A stretch of DNA of 64,000 nt from contig JANEZZ010000478.1 of NCBI GenBank assembly GCA_026122225.1, positions 496,001-560,000 on the forward strand. The letters run 5' to 3'. Positions within the stretch are counted from its first letter, which is position 1, and the number at the start of each line of letters is the position of its first letter. The DNA comes from Heloderma charlesbogerti (taxonomy: Eukaryota; Chordata; Lepidosauria; Squamata; Helodermatidae). The notes under the pieces are model-generated. The model was not told the origin of the DNA. It searched no databases and was given only the letters and a program-made list of their open reading frames with translations. The position numbers and the translations under genes are program-made. Positions 57,823-64,000 of this stretch are shown here, piece after piece.

Positions 57823-58539
57823 CAGGGGAACCTGTGGCCCTTCAGACCTTGCTGGACTATGTAACATATGCATGATAATGTAAATGTCTGTGTTTGAATT
57901 GTAAAATGTTACCTAGGTGAGTGAGAGTTAATGGAATGTTGGTGTGTGAGTGAAAGGTGGGAGGGGCTTGTGAGTGAGAAAATTCTAAGATTTTTTAAAA
58001 GGAGAGAACTGGACGTGTAATGGCTAGTTAGGGTTTAGGGATTCAGTGGGTGAATATCTAGTGAGTGGGGTTTTGGGAGAAGGGTTTACAAGGGGTAGGT
58101 AGGTAGGTTGGTTGGGACTAAATATAGGATGATTAATTAATAATATATATAACTCTTCTTGTATTAAATATAATTTTAGTTGTTTTATTAGATATATAAC
58201 CCCACATGTCAGTTTAATTTATTAATGCTACGAAATAGAAAAGTCTGTTTTTCCTGCTCCTGTATTGGTTAAAGGAAACCAGTTAACATTGGGTGACTCT
58301 TGACACAAAGTAAAAAGGCTGAAGCTTTGGGATTCAGTGAGGACAACTGGCCAGAGCTGAGGCAGACATCCTGGTTTTTTTTCCCTGTTTCAACAGGTGG
58401 GAAGTGGAGCGTGAATAACCCAGAGCAGGAACGTCACAGACTACAACAGCCATCACCCCTGATCATTGATCATGCTGTCTGGTGCTGATGGGCATAGTAG
58501 CCCCACAACATCTGGAGGGCCATAGGTTGCCTACCCCTG
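57823..58539. mobile_element. Palindromic MITE M2 split by a solo LTR
   Basis: Left part CAGGGGAACCTGTGGCCCTT to GGACTA at 57859; right part CTACAACAGCCATCACCCCT (from 58441) to GGTTGCCTACCCCTG at 58539. Removing the LTR and one copy of its duplication rejoins a normal M2 element (GGACTACAAC). Confidence 0.85.
57860..58438. mobile_element. Solo LTR, 579 bp, inside a MITE
   Basis: Begins TGTAACATATGCATG and ends GCAGGAACGTCACA (TG...CA). GACTA on both sides (57855..57859 and 58439..58443) is a perfect 5-bp duplication. Because the target is a known MITE, both borders are certain. No internal coding region; it is what remains after recombination between two LTRs. Transcription orientation is unclear. 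Confidence 0.92.
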
Positions 58540-58839
58540 AAATAAATAAAGAACAAGGTAAAGGCTAAGGGAGACCACTTATGCATCACCAGAAAAAGAG
58601 GAATGCATTACCAAAAAAGCAAACGTTTGCATATGCTTTTGTATAGGTATAGATGCAGATTTTGAAGTAATTGGTATAATTTAAATAAAAATGCAATACA
58701 TCTCACCAGAGTGGGGAAGACTGTGACCAGGTGACCTGTGTGCCTGCTCAGTCTGCTGCCCAGGAGCTAACTGGGGGTGGGCAACTTTAGGGCCTCTGCT
58801 CTCCCTTTTTTTGGTTCTTTATCTTTAAACTTGCACCTG

Positions 58840-59515
58840 GTTGGGAAGCTGCGGCTAGTGCAGAGTGCAGCAGCTCCAGTGCTCAGTGGGACACCCAGCT
58901 ATGTTCACGTAAGACCAGAGTTAATAGAACTGCACGGGCTGCCTGTTAGGTACCAAGCCATGTTCAAGGTTGTGATGTTGATATACAAAGCCCTACACAA
59001 CTTAGGATCAGGATGCCTAGCAGACTGCCTCCCCTTATGTAGACGTAGCTGACTATTAAGATCTTCATAGATCTTTCTGGTCATTCTGCGACCAACAGAA
59101 TGTCGCCACGTAATACCTAGAATGGGGGCCTTCTCGGTGGTGGCGCTTGTCTTCTGGGAAATCCTCCCCCATTCCGTTTGGGAGACAGAAAGTGTGGCAT
59201 GTTTCAAACACCTCCTGAAAATGCACATGTTTACCCAGGCTTTCTCCGGCTTGTAAATAACGAAATATGGTGCTCCATCTCATTTTTTTTTTGTATTGTT
59301 ATTGGATTTTTAAAGTTGCTTTTAATAGCGTATTGTAAATATATTTGTTCTGTTGTAGTTTAATTTGTTTTTATTAGCGTTTTTATATTGCATTTAAGTG
59401 TGGTTTTTAATATTGTGTGTGAACCGCTTGGAGATTTTTAATATTAAGTGGTATGTAATATTATTTCAGACACGACTTAACGACTGCACAAATATTATTA
59501 CTAAATAAATAAATA
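58840..59515 (+). mobile_element. L2-clade LINE 3' end
   Basis: A plus-strand frame reads GKLRLVQSAAAPVL and ELHGLPVRYQAMFKVVMLIYKALHNLGSGCLADCL, the L2 C-terminal segment; later frames are broken. The 3' UTR has GTGTGTGAACCGCTTGGAGA and an (AAAT)n tail at about 59500..59520. Confidence 0.88.
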
Positions 59516-59674
59516 AATAATAAACTGGACTTGGGCTGGACAGCCCATCAAAGAAAGGATGCCTTCAAACAGAACACGATCTTCTATAAGATACAGAGCC
59601 ACTCTATAAAGCGTCTCAGCTGACATGTTTTTCGTAGAGCTGGTTTGCACTTAACACTAAACCATACTTTATTG

Positions 59675-60227
59675 CAGCAGTGCACAACATTTTGGGCCTG
59701 AGGGACACACTGGGTATCTTCTGGGGTGGTGGGGGCTGCACATGGGTGTGTGCGCATATCTGCACACACATCCACATACAACATACAGCTCTCTCACTGT
59801 CACTCTCACACACACATATATGCACCACTCATGCCCGGCACCTGCTTTGATCATTTAAAACTAGCACTCCTCCCAGAAACCTCAGTTCTCAAACCACCCA
59901 GTCAACCAGGAATCCTAGCCCTTCTCCTTCCTCCAATCCACTCTCTTGCTGAAGAATCCTGACAACTAGAACTTTTTCAGAACCCCATCTCCAGAAAAGT
60001 AATGGGAAAAAAACACTCTAAACACAGTCTCTATGGTTCCTACCACAGAGCCCTATTTCTAGAGTGGCCTAGGAAGCAGGCAGGAGCCTTTGAGCACTGC
60101 TTCCTAGGATGCTCTGGCAGTGCTCTATGAATAAGACTTCTCTTGTTTTTAGTGTTTTCCTTTTTTTCCTGGTTGTTTTCCTGGTGGTCTGGGGGACCAC
60201 TTGCAGCTTGCACTTTTTACACCCCTG
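59675..60227. mobile_element. hAT-like element, 553 bp, CAG..CTG ends
   Basis: Begins CAGCAGTGCACAACATTTTG and ends GCACTTTTTACACCCCTG. Flanks CTTTATTG (59667..59674) and CTTTAGTG (60228..60235) form an 8-bp duplication with one mismatch. Contains a CA-rich stretch near 59760..59820. Non-coding. Confidence 0.8.
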
Positions 60228-60235
60228 CTTTAGTG

Positions 60236-63200
60236 CTATGTGAACAAGTTTGAGCCTTGGGCTTATGAACTCCCTCTCCCCAATCTTCTTCTGGTGCAGT
60301 CATGAAGAGGAGATTGGAAGTATCTGCTTCCTGCTTTAACTAACTGTGACGTATTATTACATTGGAAAAGGCTAACCTGTGGTTAGTTTAAACTATGTTT
60401 TGACCCTGACTTGTTTCAACAAACTATAGTTTAAACCAACTAGAGCTCCCAGTTGAGACAGAAAGAGAAACTCTTGTTAATTTAGAACAGGAAGTGGGTA
60501 CTTCTGACTTACTCATTCCAGCTGCACTGGAGGTAGAGAATGAAGCGTGTGAGCCCAAGAGTTAGGGTTTGTTCAAGTAGCACTAAATTATGGTTTAGCA
60601 TTATGTTTGAACTTGGCCTTTGTCTTCTCCATTAACTATGAAGTCCAGTTTTGTGTTCTGTTTTATTTCTGTGTTCTGCAGATATATTCTGTGAGGAGGG
60701 CATGGAAAAAGAAGCCCAGTCCATCTTTCTAGCCACAAGGGGAATCCATCTGAAACTCTTTCTGCTCTATTTTGTTTCGTTTTCTTCCTGTAACATTTCT
60801 GCCTGTGTAAGTTTCTTACCATCTCCTGAGAGCTAGTCACAGGCCTTAGCCTGGAAAAGGTGCCTACATCAAATGTTAATTGGCTTAATCAACTACAAGT
60901 CATAGCTCTAACAAAGTGCTCCCTATCTCATCAGCTTGACCATTAAAAAGTGATTTGCATTTGGAGCAGTAGGTACTTAGCTTGAAAAAACGACTAATGA
61001 ACCATGTATTTTGTCCTCACAATCAGGTACTGGTGAGCACAGAAACAGCACCGGGGAGGGGGACGGGACACAAAAACATTTTTTGTTTCCAAGGGGACCT
61101 TTTATTAGTCATTAATTTCTTACTAACCCTAGACTAATTTCTCCAAAAAACACAATAATTAAGAAATGTGAAAAGATTTATTTAAGTCTTGGGCACTGTG
61201 CAATTTTAAAGGAAAACTGCAGAAATTGTATAGCTACTGCGTTATTTACTAACATGCTAATAGCATTCTGAAACAACTTCGGGATGTGCAGATATTTCAT
61301 ACATCCACTTACTCACTTTTTTCTTGCTATATTTGTATCCCACACCTTCAACACCTTAGTATTCCTAGGACAGCTTTCAGTGAAAATAAAAGTGCAATAC
61401 ACCAAAAGCTAAATACACCAGCATAAGACAGTGTATAGGACATAAACACTGCACTCACATAGCTTCCCACCATGGCCAGTTGAGACGTAACACTAAACTG
61501 TTTCACGCTATGAGGACAAGCACATCCGATCTTCAGGCTCATGCATTCCCTCCTCCACTTCATGCTCCACTGATGGAAGGTGCTTCTTCCTGATTTGCAC
61601 GGATCCCCCCTGCACCACAGCTTACCCCATTCAACATGGTCCCCCAACCCTCAGTAGCATTTGCAGGGGCAGGGGAGGGCTGCTCTGAGGAGGAGGGGGC
61701 AGGGAAGTCTGCTTCTGCCAGCCCTGTTATTTGTATTTGTTCCTATTCTGTCTTTTAATTGTGTATTTTCATGAGCTAATAAAGATGAACCCCTTGTTAG
61801 TCCACTTACAGTAGCTGGGACCAGGCCTCACCTATTATGGTGCAGTAAAGGAACCATCTTATGAAACAGAATCCATCTTCTCAGAGACATGGAACAGCAA
61901 AGCAAAAATGGTGTCTAGCTGCCTAGGACACATATGGGCAACCTGTGTGTCCCACTGTGGGTGCCTATTTGCTGCCATTGGCCCTGTGAACTCCCCCTCT
62001 GTCCCTCTGCCATCACTCATTTATGCTGGGGATGAGGGGATGACTTTCCTTGTGTGCCTTCTTCCCCAGAACAATAGGGCTCCTGACAACCTGCCAAATA
62101 CTCCATGTAAATCAGGTGCCTCCTCCCAGCCCAGCTGATTGGTGGAAGGGCAGCATGAAGTGCTCTCAACATGCAGGGAAGTGACATTTCAGTGATGCCT
62201 ACTGCAATCAGATGTAGGCTTTACTCATACAGCATTACATAGACTAATGGAGGCCTTCTGGATTATAATTGTGATTGTAGTTGCTGTAATCACCTTGTGG
62301 TGACAAACTCTACATGGGACATAGGATTTATGAACCAATCTGGAGACCTTTATGAATAATCTGCACTGAGAGCAATGGAAGATTAGCATTCAGGAAGCTA
62401 TTTAAACTGGAGGAAAGTCAAAGGGATGTCACCCGATGTCATGGATCATGGAAATCTAGTTGAACAAAATCCAAAAGGCAAAGAATGAGTCCAATTCAAA
62501 CATTTGTAATTCATAGAAGCATCTTCCAATGAGCCATTTAAAGTTCAGCTTGGACCTAAAAGTGAATATTTCTCTCCCCACTCCATCACAACCGCCAGCT
62601 CTCTCTCTCGAAATTTTTAAAGACTGCGCCTAGATTTCCTTTCTTTGGGTAGTATCCAATACTGGCAGTCCACATCCACCAATGCTAGTGGGAATGACCG
62701 CTAGTGCAACAGGAAACTAGTGCTTCATCATGCAACCCTGGAAACTAGTTCAAACTAGCATTTCCAAAATGGGACACGTCAGCTGAGCTTCCACTGGAGT
62801 GGTCATTCCCACTAATGTGAGGCTAACATTAGATATTGCCCATGGTGGACATAGGAAAACAGATTGTAGAAATGGAAATGAAACATCCCCTCAGTCATAA
62901 TGCCTGTTGGCTCAAAGGCAGTGCAGCCTTGGTTAGAGGTAGGAGCTGGAGAACAATTCCAAATGGCACAGGGAGTCTTGATATGCAACACAGGAATAGA
63001 ACAGGTTGACACCCATATAAGAGGCATGGTTGCCAGTAGGTGAAATTGGTTAAGGATAACTAATCAGGCAGATATGTTTGTGTTAGGGAGGTCATATTCA
63101 ATGTTATTTCTTTAACCTGTCTGTGCAGTTGAACAGGAGTCTCTGGATTGATTGCTTTTGGTGGCCAACTGGGCAATTGGTGCCCCTTTCCTACCACTGG

Positions 63201-64000
63201 GAGGTAACTAGTGTACTCCACTGCTGTTGCATTTTGACAATTCCTTGCTGTGAATGCCTATTCTAAGATCTCAGAAGCAACCTCATACCAGGGCATAAAA
63301 CAGCATACAGCACTCTTCTCATCTGAAAACACTTCAGCTCATAGAAGTAGATATTTTTGTTATGAAAAGTATCCAGTAATTAAAGGCATAGTGTACAGAA
63401 CGGCTGAGAAAACTCTATATAAGGAGAAGTTTTAGCGAACAACCTCTAATACCTTCGGAGAGGGCATGATGTTTTTTCCCATCAGAGGACAACAGCATAC
63501 AAAACACAATGCATGTGTGAAGTTCCCAACAAACAGATTAATTAACTGGTATTGATTATCATTTTTATTCTCCCCACCCCCAACAGCCAGTTCATGTGGT
63601 CAATGCCGGCATTTTCCCCCCAGTGGCTGTCACCTGGTTTTCATTAATTAATTATATTGTCCTTGCTATAGTTTTCTGTTCTTGTTAAACTGAGTATTGT
63701 TGTTGTTTTTCCAAAACATCCTTCAGTACATCAAATCCATTATGGTTTTGGCCATTTTTCATGTATGTGGAAATACTTAAAGACTTCTTTGACAACTATG
63801 TTCTGCACTTACATCACACACTCTTCATAGAGTATGAAATTAGGCCTTAGTTCTCAGGGTAGCAATATACAGGTATACGTATTCCTTCTTTCAACAGGAG
63901 GTGTGTGTTGGTGGCATCTCTGTGTGCTTTGGGAAACATAATTAAAGAAAGCATATAGTTCAAACATCCCATCTAGAACATTCCCCTGGGCTTGATTAGT
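60236..64000. other. Intergenic to window end, no gene seen
   Basis: Contains a minus-strand LINE 3' tail at about 61320..61445 (GTATCCCACACCTTCAACAC) and a palindromic segment at 62651..62850 starting GGGTAGTATCCAATACTGG, whose arms include TAGTGGGAATGACCGCTAG and TGGTCATTCCCACTAATG. At 60340..60450 are mirrored GTTAGTTTAAACTATG motifs. No frame resembles a protein. Confidence 0.5.

Noticed and set aside
60236..64000. A distal exon of another gene near the window end
   Set aside because: No frame resembles a known protein and no convincing exon borders were seen; the nearest upstream gene is not expected within this distance.

Overview
The window looks like the nuclear genome of a squamate reptile, most likely a lizard. 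It has large introns and intergenic space, a CpG-island promoter, CR1, L2, L1 and BovB (RTE) LINEs side by side, tRNA-derived SINEs, and many non-autonomous hAT and Harbinger-type DNA transposons. Several BovB copies plus CR1 argue for Squamata rather than bird, crocodile, turtle or mammal. The species cannot be named from this sequence.

Only one protein-coding exon is supported: coding exon 1 of TMTC2 on the minus strand (4919..5001), with a clean GT donor, inside a CpG island of about 1.2 kb. Bases 1..4918 are therefore the start of TMTC2 intron 1. Everything from about 5.9 kb to 64 kb lies upstream of the gene and reads as intergenic. Every other long reading frame is either a decayed retrotransposon ORF or an accident of GC-rich or repetitive sequence.

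Layout: intron 1 with a SINE and one AT-rich stretch resembling a conserved non-coding element (1-4.9 kb); promoter and CpG island (4.6-5.9 kb); mostly unique DNA with scattered MITEs and one L1 fragment (6-17 kb); a first complete 773-bp hAT element with perfect target-site duplications (17.3-18.1 kb); L2 copies (20-23 kb and 27 kb); L1 and CR1 fragments, a tRNA-Ala SINE and a solo LTR (29.6-32.3 kb); then heavily nested transposon clusters at 32.9-34.7, 39.2-39.9, 43.8-47.2 and 52.5-54.3 kb, with a large CR1 at 48.2-49.9 kb and a BovB at 50.9-52.0 kb; finally small MITEs, a solo LTR inside a MITE, and an L2 tail (55-60 kb).

The most notable content is the DNA-transposon landscape. At least five hAT-like families can be delimited by terminal inverted repeats plus 8-bp target-site duplications. 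Two neighbouring elements (44379..45189 and 45945..46715) are packed with nested palindromes around a TACGTA core. Two different BovB lineages have inserted at nearly the same internal position of two copies of one hAT family. No new enzymatic or defence system was found. Repeat names rest on recognised protein motifs, termini and duplications read by eye, not on a database search.
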